Assembly (NCBI GenBank): GCA_004557185.1
Contig: SFEP01000001.1
Coordinates: 28,484 to 92,483, forward strand
Length of the DNA stretch: 64,000 bases
Source: Bacteroidales bacterium
GTDB taxonomy: Bacteria > Bacteroidota > Bacteroidia > Bacteroidales > Bacteroidaceae
Reading direction: 5' to 3'
A program made the translations under genes and the position numbers. Positions 1-7,679 of this stretch are shown here, one piece after another. The notes beneath the pieces are model-generated. The model searched no databases. It was not told where the DNA came from and was given only the letters and a program-made list of their open reading frames with translations. The first letter of the stretch is position 1, and each line of letters begins with the position of its first letter.

Positions 1-709
1 TTTCGCCTTTGTAATGAAGTATGGTGGTAGGACAATAATAGTTCTGAAGCCCTTTCAGCAACATGCGGTAGGAAAGATCAATGTCTTCGCCATACATGAA
101 GAACTTCTCGTCAAAAGCCCCACACTCGGATAGTGTTTGCGCTGTGGTAAGCATGAATGCGCCCGACACGATGTCGATGGGTGTGGTTTGCTCCTGGTCA
201 AGATACTGCATGTAGTAACGCCCGAATGTGCGGCTGTGTGGGAAAAGGGTCGACAGACCTGACATTTTGCAGAAAGCCGTCCAGGGAGTAGGAATGCCTC
301 GGCGCGATTCCGATGCAAAACGCCCGTTAGTGTGAAGCATGCGTACTCCGATGCAGCCGAAGTTGTCATGTTTACGCGCCACCTCCAATACGTCGCTGAG
401 GGTATGCGGCGTAAGCAATGTGTCGGGGTTGAGAAAGAGTATGTATTTACCCTTGGCTTGTTGTAGCGCTTGGTTGTTAGCCTTGCCAAAACCTGCGTTA
501 AATTTGTTGGCAAGAATGTGTACTGCGGGGCGTGACTGTGTGCTGAAGCGTTCGCGCAGATAACTTACAGATTGGTCCTTTGACAGGTTGTCAATCACAA
601 ATACTTCCACCTGCGCAAGGTCAATGTGCTGACTTTGCTCTATGGAACGCAGGCATTGCTCTACGAAATATTTTACATTGTAGTTGACAATGATAATAGA
701 AAGGAGCAT
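1..709 (-). CDS. Glycosyltransferase family 2 (C-terminal end cut by window edge)
   Basis: The reading frame starts at ATG 707-709 and runs leftward off the window, so about 236 residues are visible. The N-terminus (LLSIIIVNYNV) is the first strand of the GT-A fold of family 2 transferases. FLNPDT supplies the acidic nucleotide-sugar/metal motif, FMYGEDIDLSYR the acceptor-side motif, and LHYKGE lies at the cut edge, as in rhamnosyl/WbbL-like enzymes of surface polysaccharide synthesis. It probably acts at the inner face of the cytoplasmic membrane. The donor and acceptor sugars cannot be told. It follows the 138-residue membrane protein gene by 24 bp, in the same direction, suggesting one transcript with recR. 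Confidence 0.9.
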   Translation of the reverse strand, partial: MLLSIIIVNYNVKYFVEQCLRSIEQSQHIDLAQVEVFVIDNLSKDQSVSYLRERFSTQSRPAVHILANKFNAGFGKANNQALQQAKGKYILFLNPDTLLTPHTLSDVLEVARKHDNFGCIGVRMLHTNGRFASESRRGIPTPWTAFCKMSGLSTLFPHSRTFGRYYMQYLDQEQTTPIDIVSGAFMLTTAQTLSECGAFDEKFFMYGEDIDLSYRMLLKGLQNYYCPTTILHYKGE

Positions 710-733
710 GGTGGAAGGGGAAGGTGTGAAACG

Positions 734-1150
734 TTACTTTTCTTTGTTCTCGGCGTCAGGCAACTGTTTGGGATAACAGAATACGAAGCCAATCAGGGAT
801 ATGAGCAGGCAGTAGAGTGCGGTGGAACGCAGGGTGCCGTAATACACCGCAAGGTTGATGTACACGGCCACTGTCATGAGGATGGCGCTTTTGCACTGAA
901 TGAGGGCGTGCTTCCGTTTGTCGGCGGCAAGCTGTTTCTTGGCGCGGGTGGAGGCAGGTAGTCGTAGTGCGGTGTAAGTGTTCAGCAGCGTGATGAGGAT
1001 GCAGGTGATATCCAGTCTGTAATGTTCTTCTGCGCTGTCGGCGTGCAGGTAGGCAGGAGGCACAATGTCCAACTCGCAAAGGATGGCAAAGAGAATGGCT
1101 ATGCCACCCATTATATAATATAGGATGCGTGCGTGGGGTAAAGTCAGCAT
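734..1150 (-). CDS. Small multi-pass membrane protein, function unknown
   Basis: 138 residues. About four hydrophobic stretches are visible (roughly residues 10-30, 45-62, 88-105, 110-128), separated by a basic segment near residues 65-85 (RAKKQLAADKRKHA) that is probably cytoplasmic. There is no signal peptide and no recognised domain. It sits 23 bp downstream of recR and 24 bp upstream of the glycosyltransferase, all on the minus strand. I have the impression that this recR-membrane protein-glycosyltransferase order recurs in Bacteroidales, but no function follows from it. Confidence 0.75.
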   Translation of the reverse strand: MLTLPHARILYYIMGGIAILFAILCELDIVPPAYLHADSAEEHYRLDITCILITLLNTYTALRLPASTRAKKQLAADKRKHALIQCKSAILMTVAVYINLAVYYGTLRSTALYCLLISLIGFVFCYPKQLPDAENKEK

Positions 1151-1173
1151 AAGTGGCGTATATGAAAAGGTGT

Positions 1174-1788
1174 TTATGCGGTCAGTGTGGTGCGTGCCAT
1201 GATGGAGCGTCCCAAGGTAACTTCGTCGGTGTATTCCAAATTGTCGCCCACGTTCACGCCGCGTGCCAGCACCGATATTTTTACACCCGTGTGTGCCAGT
1301 CGGCGTGCTATGTAAAAGTTGGTGGTGTCGCCCTCCATGGTAGGGTTCAAGGCCAAGATGATTTCCTGTATGCCTCCCTCCTCAACACGCTGAAAGAGTG
1401 AGTCTAATTCCAAATTGCCGGGCCCGATGCCGTCGATGGGTGAAATGACGCCACCCAGCACGTGGTAAAGGCCATGAAACTGCCCCGTGTTCTCGATGAG
1501 CATCACGCTGTGGATGTTTTCCACCACACATATCACGGCAGGGTCGCGCCGTGGATTGCCGCAGATGTCGCAAACGTCCGTGTCAGCTATGTTGTGGCAC
1601 ACGCGGCAGTGTTTCACGTCATCGCGCAGTGCCGTGAGGCTTTGACTCAGTGCGTGCACCTCATCTGTGGGGCGGTTCAGCAGGAAGAGTGCGAAGCGGA
1701 GAGCCGTTTTGCGGCCTACTCCGGGCAGTCGTGAGAGTTCCTGCACAGCCTGTTCCAGTAGTTTTGAGGGGTATGTTTCGTTTATCAT
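1174..1788 (-). CDS. recR: Recombination mediator RecR
   Basis: 204 residues, the normal length for RecR. RecR acts with RecO (and RecF) to load RecA on SSB-coated single-stranded DNA at gaps. In order: a helix-hairpin-helix (LPGVGRKTA, residues 21-29), a four-cysteine zinc finger (C61, C64, C73, C76), and a Toprim domain from about residue 82 (ICVVEN, then NPTMEGDTT). The start MINETYPSKLLEQ matches the family N-terminus. It lies downstream of rpsP with a likely terminator in between, so it may have its own promoter in the 125-bp gap. Confidence 0.97.
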   Translation of the reverse strand: MINETYPSKLLEQAVQELSRLPGVGRKTALRFALFLLNRPTDEVHALSQSLTALRDDVKHCRVCHNIADTDVCDICGNPRRDPAVICVVENIHSVMLIENTGQFHGLYHVLGGVISPIDGIGPGNLELDSLFQRVEEGGIQEIILALNPTMEGDTTNFYIARRLAHTGVKISVLARGVNVGDNLEYTDEVTLGRSIMARTTLTA

Positions 1789-1837
1789 GACGCCTTAAAC
1801 CGGCTTGCACGCGCCGTTTTGTGTGTTTCAAATAAAT

Positions 1838-1886
1838 AGAAAAGGAGGCAAGCCCCTGTTGCCAGGCGGTCATACCTCCTCTTTTT
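1838..1886 (-). terminator. Probable rpsP terminator
   Basis: On the minus strand, AGGAGG (from the complement of 1875-1881) pairs with CCTCC near 1843-1848, followed by TTTTC and an A/T-rich stretch. It lies 30 bp after the rpsP stop. Confidence 0.55.
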
Positions 1887-1913
1887 GCTTCGATTAGTGA
1901 AGATGTAGCGCAA

Positions 1914-2468
1914 TTAAGCTTCTGCGGGAGCTTCAGCTGCTTCGGTCTGCTCAGCAGCTTCTGCTTCAGCCTTAGCAGCGGCTTCAGCCTCGGCCTTGGC
2001 GGCAGCGGCAGCAGCCTTCTTCTCGGCCACCTTCTCTGCAATCTGTGCGTTAACTTTCTTTTCAGCCTCGAGGCGAGCGGCTGCGGCAGCCTGCTTTTCA
2101 GCAGCGTTCTTCTCGGCAGCAGCGTTTGCCTTGGCATCCTTAGCCTGCTTCCAAGCTTCAAACTTAGCCTGTGCAGCAGCCTCGTCGAAGGCACCCTTGC
2201 GAACGCCGCCGTTAAGGTGCTTCATGAGCATTACACCTTCTTTCGACAGGATGTTGCGTACGGTGTCAGTAGGCTGTGCGCCGTTTTCAACCCAATAAAG
2301 GGCGCGTTCGAAATTCAAATCTACTGTGGCGGGATTGGTGTTGGGGTTGTAAGTACCAATCTTTTCAGTAAATCTACCATCACGTGGTGCTCTTGCGTCG
2401 GCGATTACGATGCTGTAGAAAGCATAGCCCTTGCGGCCGCGACGCTGCAATCTGATTTTTGTTGCCAT
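1914..2468 (-). CDS. rpsP: 30S ribosomal protein bS16 with long Ala/Glu/Lys-rich C-terminal extension
   Basis: Residues 1 to about 80 (MATKIRLQRRGRKGYAFYSI onward) are the S16 core that binds 16S rRNA in the body of the small subunit. The protein is 184 residues, about twice the length of E. coli S16. From about residue 105 it carries a low-complexity tail built of A, E and K (KAEAEAAAKAEAEAAEQTEA) that should form a long charged helix. Such tails occur in Bacteroidetes S16; their role is not known to me. A consensus promoter lies 57-88 bp upstream of the start. Confidence 0.97.
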   Translation of the reverse strand: MATKIRLQRRGRKGYAFYSIVIADARAPRDGRFTEKIGTYNPNTNPATVDLNFERALYWVENGAQPTDTVRNILSKEGVMLMKHLNGGVRKGAFDEAAAQAKFEAWKQAKDAKANAAAEKNAAEKQAAAAARLEAEKKVNAQIAEKVAEKKAAAAAAKAEAEAAAKAEAEAAEQTEAAEAPAEA

Positions 2469-2524
2469 TGTGGTTTATGGAATAAAATAGGTTTGAATAA
2501 TGCCGCTATCTCGTAACGGCGGTG

Positions 2525-2556
2525 CAAAATTACGGCATTTTCTATTTGCAGCCAAA
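2525..2556 (-). promoter_or_regulatory. rpsP promoter (Bacteroidetes type)
   Basis: On the minus strand, TAATTTTG (2525-2532) is the -7 element and TTTG (2553-2556) the -33 element, with 20 bp between them. The predicted 5' leader is about 50 nt. Confidence 0.75.
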
Positions 2557-2633
2557 CTTTTGTGGCATAAGATTAAACTACTTCCTACTGACCTTGGTTG
2601 AAATCTACGGGCCTTTGGTTGCACCGTTGCTTA

Positions 2634-2951
2634 TCAGAATAAATGAGATAGCCCCTTGGCGATGCGTTCGCCTATGGATTCGCCGATGCTGTCGGCTGCA
2701 ACCTCCGAGGTGGCTCTGCCTAAGATGGAGAGCCAGGGGCGTTTGTTTTGTTTCCTATATTCGTTCATCGCCTCAATGGCGGGCTTGTACCCCCAGTTGG
2801 CTGCTATCTTCAGGTGCTTTATAGCCAGTTCCTTGTCTTCGGGGAATGCACCTCGTCCTTGGATGTAGTAGAGTGCCATAGAGAAAGCTGCTAAGGGGAC
2901 TTTCGCTTCAAGCCCCTTCAGCAGGTAGTAGTCGGCTAAACTGCAGACCAT
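2634..2951 (-). CDS. Small Sel1-repeat-like protein
   Basis: 105 residues. Residues 18-62 (AAFSMALYYIQGRGAFPEDKE, then LAIKHLKIAANWGYKPAIEAM across two helices) resemble one Sel1-type repeat, a helical repeat used for protein-protein contact. No signal peptide is evident. A single repeat is short for this family, so this may be a stand-alone adaptor or the remnant of a longer gene. About 340 bp upstream hold no recognisable coding continuation. Function unknown. Confidence 0.6.
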   Translation of the reverse strand: MVCSLADYYLLKGLEAKVPLAAFSMALYYIQGRGAFPEDKELAIKHLKIAANWGYKPAIEAMNEYRKQNKRPWLSILGRATSEVAADSIGESIGERIAKGLSHLF

Positions 2952-3228
2952 AATTTTGAATGCTGAGGTGAATGGAATTAGCTGGGTGAATACCGTTTTC
3001 TTCTTTAATCTTTTGATTGTCCTGTCAAAGTCGCTTTCAAGATGGAAGGGGTCTACTTCTCGTTACGCTTTATGAGTACCTTTAATTTTGAACTATTCGG
3101 AAATTTCGAACGGATGCGTCTTGGGTCGTATCATGCGCATATATGATGGGGAGCACTTTTCAAAAGGTAGGGCTAACACGATGTGCTCTGTGCGGATGCT
3201 TCACGAAACTGATAAGGCAACTTTTGCG
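2952..3228. other. Intergenic region without recognised gene
   Basis: Between the Sel1-like gene and the tRNA-Phe terminator. I see no credible reading frame, RNA gene or repeat here. Confidence 0.5.
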
Positions 3229-3271
3229 TAAAAGAAAAAGGAGATAAACAACTGCAACGTTCTTTATCTCC
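3229..3271 (-). terminator. Terminator of the tRNA-Phe operon
   Basis: On the minus strand, GGAGATAAA (from 3263-3271) pairs with TTTATCTCC (3240-3248), followed by TTTTTCTTTT. A good intrinsic terminator 23 bp past the second tRNA. Confidence 0.85.
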
Positions 3272-3293
3272 AATATTTTGATTTCTCATGAAG

Positions 3294-3366
3294 TGGTGCC
3301 ACCAGGAATCGAACCGGGGACACAAGGATTTTCAGTCCTTTGCTCTACCAACTGAGCTATGGCACC
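3294..3366 (-). tRNA. tRNA-Phe (GAA), copy 2
   Basis: 73-nt cloverleaf on the minus strand: acceptor GGTGCCA/TGGCACC with discriminator A, D-arm AGCTCAGTTGGTAGAGC, anticodon stem AAGGA/TCCTT with loop CTGAAAA (anticodon GAA), T-arm GGTTCGATTCC. The CCA end is not fully encoded. Identical to the copy 33 bp upstream. Confidence 0.97.
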
Positions 3367-3399
3367 GTGTGCAAAACGTCTGACTTTTTCTGAGAAAAG

Positions 3400-3472
3400 T
3401 GGTGCCACCAGGAATCGAACCGGGGACACAAGGATTTTCAGTCCTTTGCTCTACCAACTGAGCTATGGCACC
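3400..3472 (-). tRNA. tRNA-Phe (GAA), copy 1
   Basis: 73 nt, identical to the downstream copy: acceptor GGTGCCA, anticodon loop CTGAAAA with anticodon GAA, T-loop TTCGATT. First gene of a two-tRNA operon with its own promoter and terminator. Confidence 0.97.
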
Positions 3473-3489
3473 TTTTCGTTTTGCGAGTG

Positions 3490-3520
3490 CAAAGGTAGTA
3501 CTAATATCCATACCAGCCAA
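3490..3520 (-). promoter_or_regulatory. tRNA-Phe operon promoter
   Basis: On the minus strand, TACCTTTG (3490-3497) is -7 and TTG (3518-3520) is -33, with 20 bp between. The start region TTTGCACTCGCAAAACG (3477-3493) is identical to that of the tRNA-Lys operon. Confidence 0.85.
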
Positions 3521-3733
3521 GTTTTTCTGTGCCTTTTTCGGGATAAACGTTTTTTTAGACTCTAAAACCGGGGCTTTCGCAAAAAAAGTAGCAATTTCGC
3601 TGACCTATGAAGAAGCCGTGTGTAGCAGGCATTTGTGCCTGAAAGTCCGCGGTGAGCATTGTGTCAGTAATTTGGGCTGCCAAATGTGCTTTGTTAGATG
3701 AAAAGGTGATTCATGTGGTAATAATAGACCGTT

Positions 3734-4648
3734 ATGCAAAACAAAAGGTTCACGCCGTTAGAACAAGTTTCTATTGATAAAATGATGAAGGCCGCTGCTC
3801 TCGAAGGCAGCATGTTGTCGTTAAGTGATGACTTGCTGGTGCTCGACGACGTGCATTGTGCCGACCTTCCCCGTTTGCCGCTGCAAATGGGTTTCCTGCT
3901 CATTGGCATGTGTACCTCGGGTTCGGCAGACTTCCGCCTTTCGGGCAGGGAGCACCATATAGAAAAAGGGGGGCTCCTCATCGCCTTGGGCGACCAGGTG
4001 CTGGAGCACATACATTGTTCGCCCGACCAGCATTACACCTTGGTACTGATGTCGCGAGCTTATGCGCAGGACTGCGTGACAGGTCTTAATTATTTATGGC
4101 CTTATTTGCTCTACATCATGGAGCACCCCGTTACACCTTTGACCGAAAAGGAGCAGGCCTGGATCATGGAGTGCTATGGGCTGTTGCGCAAACGCTTGCA
4201 AGAGCCCCCTATGCGTTATCTGCGTGAAACCATCGTGGCTCTTACGCGCGCTTTCTATTTTGAAACGTGCAACCTGCTTAGCTCCCGCAGGCCAGAACCC
4301 AATACCCTCAAGCAGCGTTCGTACAGCATATTTGATCGCTTTATCCGTTTGTTGTCGCAGAATTGCAGGCGTGAGCGTAGTGTGGAGTGGTATAGCAGCG
4401 AACTGTGCATTTCGCCGAAGCACCTCAGCAAGGTGGCCAAGCAGGTGAGTGGCCGCACGGCGGGGCAATGGATTGCTACCTTCGTCATTGTAGAGGCCAA
4501 GACCATGCTGTCGCATTCGTCCCTTAGTGTAAAGGAAATAGCGCAGGAACTGAATTTCCCCAATCAGAGTTTCTTGGGCAAATATTTCAAGAATGCGTGT
4601 GGCATGTCGCCTTCCGAATTCAGGCACGACATGGCTTCGCGTGGCTGA
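3734..4648 (+). CDS. AraC-family transcriptional regulator
   Basis: 304 residues. The N-terminal two thirds (to about residue 190) resemble a cupin-like sensor domain of AraC regulators (GREHHIEKGGLLIALGDQVL). The C-terminal part (about 205-300) is the double helix-turn-helix DNA-binding domain; WYSSELCISPKHLSKVAKQV is the first HTH and VKEIAQELNFPNQSFLGKYF the second, ending in the family signature GMSPSEFR. The ligand is unknown. It is monocistronic, with the thi operon 700 bp downstream under separate (riboswitch) control, so nothing ties it to thiamine. The start is the first in-frame ATG; no strong ribosome-binding site is seen, as is usual in this phylum. Confidence 0.92.
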   Translation: MQNKRFTPLEQVSIDKMMKAAALEGSMLSLSDDLLVLDDVHCADLPRLPLQMGFLLIGMCTSGSADFRLSGREHHIEKGGLLIALGDQVLEHIHCSPDQHYTLVLMSRAYAQDCVTGLNYLWPYLLYIMEHPVTPLTEKEQAWIMECYGLLRKRLQEPPMRYLRETIVALTRAFYFETCNLLSSRRPEPNTLKQRSYSIFDRFIRLLSQNCRRERSVEWYSSELCISPKHLSKVAKQVSGRTAGQWIATFVIVEAKTMLSHSSLSVKEIAQELNFPNQSFLGKYFKNACGMSPSEFRHDMASRG

Positions 4649-4875
4649 ACGAACTTGTGTCAGGCTGATGCCGTGTGAAAACGTATGCACTTGTGGGCTG
4701 CAAGATGCTCATATATGCAGGCCGTTTTCGCACGGCATCCTTTTTGTTGACTCCAGCATGCCATCTCCTGCAGCCGTGCCGCATTTTGTAGGTACCTGCT
4801 GCGCGCCCTCGGTATCTGCAAGGCACTTCACCGTATCTCAGCTCCTTCTTGCCATCACAAGATGCCGTGTAGAGG
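4649..4875. other. Intergenic region before repeat array A1
   Basis: No gene seen. It ends with TGTAGAGG (4868-4875), which abuts the array and is repeated inverted (CCTCTACA) at 4983-4990. Confidence 0.5.
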
Positions 4876-4963
4876 GTTGTCCATGGCCGTGGACAACGTT
4901 GCACACGACTGCGGACAACGTTGCACACGGCCGCGGACAACGTTGCACACGGCCGTGTGCAAC
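4876..4963 (-). repeat. Repeat array A1: four 22-bp family A units
   Basis: Four abutting 22-bp units with no spacers. Read on the minus strand, the consensus left half is GTTGTCCACGG and the right half CCGTGTGCAAC; units 2 and 3 follow it, unit 1 has a GTTGCACA left arm and unit 4 a TGGACAAC right arm. Related arrays are at 21428, 44279 and 60413. Confidence 0.9.
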
Positions 4964-5088
4964 GAACACTGTTCTTTGAGCTCCTCTACATTCGTTAGCA
5001 CCTTTTACCTCAACGCTCCTCCGCTGTATGGGTGAAGGCTCGTGTGTTTCTGGAGAAATTGATTTCTTGCACAAAATAGTTTTGAATG

Positions 5089-5120
5089 TTGTGCAGAATG
5101 TGCCAAAAGCATTACTTTTG
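5089..5120 (+). promoter_or_regulatory. thi operon promoter
   Basis: TTG (5089-5091), 21 bp, then TACTTTTG (5113-5120). Transcription should begin near 5127, just ahead of the TPP riboswitch. Confidence 0.8.
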
Positions 5121-5132
5121 CAACCGAGTAAA

Positions 5133-5216
5133 GACAAAGGGGTGCCGTTGCCTGATGTGCGGCGGCTGAGAATATACCCTTAGGACCTGATGCAGATTAT
5201 GCTGCCGTAGGCATTG
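5133..5216 (+). ncRNA. TPP riboswitch (THI element)
   Basis: The conserved thi-box parts appear in the right order: AAAGGGGTGCC (5137-5147), GGCTGAGA (5164-5171), ATACCC, GGACCTGATGCAGATTATGC (5183-5202) and the closing CCGTAGGCA. This aptamer binds thiamine pyrophosphate and turns the downstream genes off. A short AGGCA/TGCCT pairing followed by six T (5229-5238) could act as the terminator of the expression platform, but its stem is only 5 bp, so control may instead be at translation. About 165 nt of further leader separate it from thiS. Confidence 0.93.
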
Positions 5217-5382
5217 TGTTACCCAGTCTGCCTTTTTTGTAGTTATTGGTGTACGCGTCTGGCAGCGCGCAGTCCTCGTATCATTCTCCTTGTCATTCGT
5301 AGCCTTGCAGCCCCCAGCAAGGTGATTGGTGTGGCTTGTCGTGTCAGTTACTGGGCATGCCAGGCATAAAAGGTTTTTCAGT

Positions 5383-5580
5383 ATGAATGTATTGCTAAAC
5401 AACAATTCCGTCTCTACCACAGCCTGCACTTTGCAGCAGTTGGCCGACGAACTGCAGTGGCCCGCAGCGGGCGTGGCAGTTGCAGTGGACAATCAGCTTG
5501 TGCCCCGTAAAGCATGGGCAGAGAAAGAACTGACCGAAGGATGCCGCGTCACGCTGGTGCGTGCTGCCTGCGGTGGGTAG
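5383..5580 (+). CDS. thiS: Sulfur carrier protein ThiS
   Basis: 65 residues with the beta-grasp fold pattern (MNVLLNN, then TLQQLADELQW, VAVAVDNQLVPRKAW, TEGCRVTLVRAACGG) and the essential C-terminal Gly-Gly (residues 64-65). The GG end is adenylated by ThiF, becomes a thiocarboxylate and donates sulfur to ThiG for the thiazole ring of thiamine. The start at 5383 is preferred because it gives the family N-terminus and follows AAAAGG at 5368-5373; the longer in-frame start lies in the leader. First gene after the TPP riboswitch. Confidence 0.96.
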   Translation: MNVLLNNNSVSTTACTLQQLADELQWPAAGVAVAVDNQLVPRKAWAEKELTEGCRVTLVRAACGG

Positions 5581-5618
5581 TGCGTGCATCTTAACCTATA
5601 TATAAAGGAGTGACAAAC

Positions 5619-6404
5619 ATGGAAAACGAACAGACAAAACTTGTGATAGCAGGACGTGAGTTCCACTCGCGCCTGTTCCTCGGTACGGGGAAATTCCGCA
5701 GCAATCAGGAAATGAGCGCGGCCATCGAGGCTTCGGGCTCCGAAATGGTCACGGTGGCCATGAAGCGTGTGGAACTTGACGATGCCAACGACGACTTGCT
5801 GAGCCACGTGGTGCGCCCGGGCTTGCAGTTGCTACCCAACACTTCGGGAGTGCGCGATGCCGATGAGGCTGTGTTTGCAGCAGAGATGGCACGTGAGGCT
5901 TTCGGCACAGAGTGGTTGAAACTGGAAATACATCCCGACCCGCGTTACCTCCTGCCCGACAGCACGGAAACGCTTAAGGCCACCGAACGCCTTGCCCAAA
6001 AAGGCTTTGTGGTGTTGCCCTATTGCCAGGCCGACCCTACGCTCTGCAAGCATCTTGAGGAGGCCGGCGCCGCTGCCGTCATGCCTCTTGGCGCGCCCAT
6101 TGGCACGAACCGCGGTTTGCAGACGCGTGACTTTCTGCGCATCATCATTGAGCAGGCCATGGTGCCAGTCATTGTCGATGCCGGCATCGGAGCACCCAGC
6201 CATGCAGCCGAGGCCATGGAGATGGGGGCATCGGCCTGTTTGGTAAACACGGCCATTGCTGTAGCAGGTCAGCCCGCACGCATGGCGGCAGCCTTTGCAC
6301 GTGCCATTGAGGCAGGCCGTGCAGCCTATGAAGCCGGTCTGGCTGCGCAGGTGCATTCGTTTGAGGCGCAGGCCAGTTCGCCGCTTACGGCTTTCCTGAA
6401 CTGA
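5619..6404 (+). CDS. thiG: Thiazole synthase ThiG
   Basis: 261 residues, a TIM-barrel enzyme that condenses DXP, dehydroglycine and the ThiS thiocarboxylate into thiazole phosphate. Visible family features: RLFLGTGKF (19-27), the Schiff-base lysine in WLKLEIHPDP (K101), MPLGAPIGTNRGL, and PVIVDAGIGAPSHAAEAMEMGA near the phosphate site. ATG 5619 is the start: it lies 8 bp after AAGGAG (5605-5610), better than the GTG nine bases upstream. It follows thiS by 38 bp. The usual thiE/thiC neighbours of Bacteroidetes thi operons are absent here. Confidence 0.97.
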   Translation: MENEQTKLVIAGREFHSRLFLGTGKFRSNQEMSAAIEASGSEMVTVAMKRVELDDANDDLLSHVVRPGLQLLPNTSGVRDADEAVFAAEMAREAFGTEWLKLEIHPDPRYLLPDSTETLKATERLAQKGFVVLPYCQADPTLCKHLEEAGAAAVMPLGAPIGTNRGLQTRDFLRIIIEQAMVPVIVDAGIGAPSHAAEAMEMGASACLVNTAIAVAGQPARMAAAFARAIEAGRAAYEAGLAAQVHSFEAQASSPLTAFLN

Positions 6405-6527
6405 TACTCTCCACTGCACGAGCCACCGTTGCCATAGTGAGGCGCGGTGGCCGTGCCTGCTTTTGGGTAGCGCCAGTGTGTGCTGCCCAGGCTATGAAAT
6501 ACAAAGACTTGACAAAACACTTGACTC

Positions 6528-7679
6528 ATGTTTAGTGATGAATTAAAAGCATGGTCGTGGGAAGATACGACACGCGAAATAGCAGCCATGACGGCTGCCG
6601 ATGTGGAGCGGGCTTTATCGCGAACGCATTGCGATGTGCGCGATTTCATGGCGCTCATTTCGCCTGCGGCTGAGCCTTATCTTGAGCAAATGGCGCAATG
6701 CTCGCGCCGATACACCGAGGAACGTTTCGGTCGCACGGTGTCCATGTTCATTCCGCTCTATCTGACGAATGCTTGCACCAACTCCTGTGTGTACTGTGGC
6801 TTCCACGTGGCCAACAAGATGGCGCGCACCATTCTCACACCGGCCGAAATGGTGCAGGAGTATGAAGCCATCAAGCGGCTTGGCCCGTTTGAGAACTTGC
6901 TGCTCGTCACGGGCGAACATCCGGCCAAGGCTGGCACGGCCTATCTAGCACAGGCACTCGACTTGGCCAAACCCTATTTTGCCAACCTCAAGATTGAGGT
7001 GATGCCACTCAGCACGGAGGACTACAAGCTGCTCACCCACCACGGCATGAACGGCGTTATCTGTTTTCAGGAAACCTATCACCGCGAGAATTACAAACTT
7101 TACCATCCGAGGGGCATGAAGTCGAATTTCGAGTGGCGCGTCGACGGCTTCGACCGCATGGGGCAGGCGGGCGTGCACTCCATCGGTATGGGCGTGCTCA
7201 TAGGACTTGAAAAGGAATGGCGCACCGACCTCACCATGCTGGCACGCCACCTGCGCTATCTGCAGCGGCATTACTGGCGCACACGTTACAGCGTGAACTT
7301 CCCCCGCATGTGTCCTGCTGAGAATGGCGGCTTTCAGCCCAATTGCATCATTACCGACCGCGAACTGGCCCAACTCACCTTCGCCATGCGCATTTTCGAC
7401 CACGATGTCGACATTTCCTACAGCACACGCGAACGACCTGACTTTCGCGACCACATGGCTACGCTCGGCGTGACCACCATGTCGGCAGCCAGCCGCACCG
7501 AGCCGGGCGGTTACAGCACACACGTCAATGCCCTTGAACAGTTTGAGGTGAGCGACCCGCGTTCGGCCGACGAAGTGGTGCAAGCCTTGAGGCGTATGGG
7601 CGTAGAGGCCGTATGGAAAGACTGGGACAGCAGTTTCGACCACTTGAAGCAACTACACCTCTCAAAACAAGCTAAATGA
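6528..7679 (+). CDS. thiH: 2-iminoacetate synthase ThiH (radical SAM tyrosine lyase)
   Basis: 383 residues, full length. ThiH cleaves tyrosine to dehydroglycine (2-iminoacetate) and p-cresol, feeding ThiG; it is the oxygen-sensitive alternative to ThiO. The radical-SAM cluster motif CTNSCVYC gives C83, C87 and C90, followed by GFH. The C-terminal part (RMCPAENGGFQPN, then SYSTRERPDFRDH) is typical of ThiH and related lyases. It begins 123 bp after thiG, a gap with no gene, and its end overlaps thiF by 4 bp (ATGA), suggesting translational coupling. Confidence 0.96.
   Translation: MFSDELKAWSWEDTTREIAAMTAADVERALSRTHCDVRDFMALISPAAEPYLEQMAQCSRRYTEERFGRTVSMFIPLYLTNACTNSCVYCGFHVANKMARTILTPAEMVQEYEAIKRLGPFENLLLVTGEHPAKAGTAYLAQALDLAKPYFANLKIEVMPLSTEDYKLLTHHGMNGVICFQETYHRENYKLYHPRGMKSNFEWRVDGFDRMGQAGVHSIGMGVLIGLEKEWRTDLTMLARHLRYLQRHYWRTRYSVNFPRMCPAENGGFQPNCIITDRELAQLTFAMRIFDHDVDISYSTRERPDFRDHMATLGVTTMSAASRTEPGGYSTHVNALEQFEVSDPRSADEVVQALRRMGVEAVWKDWDSSFDHLKQLHLSKQAK

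Noticed and set aside
2634..2951. Sel1-like gene as a clear pseudogene
   Set aside because: No in-frame remnants of further repeats are found around it, so decay is not demonstrated.
4876..4963. CRISPR array
   Set aside because: The 22-bp units abut without spacers and no cas genes are present. The same holds for the other five arrays.
5226..5382. Extra gene between the riboswitch and thiS
   Set aside because: No frame with coding character; it is leader sequence.
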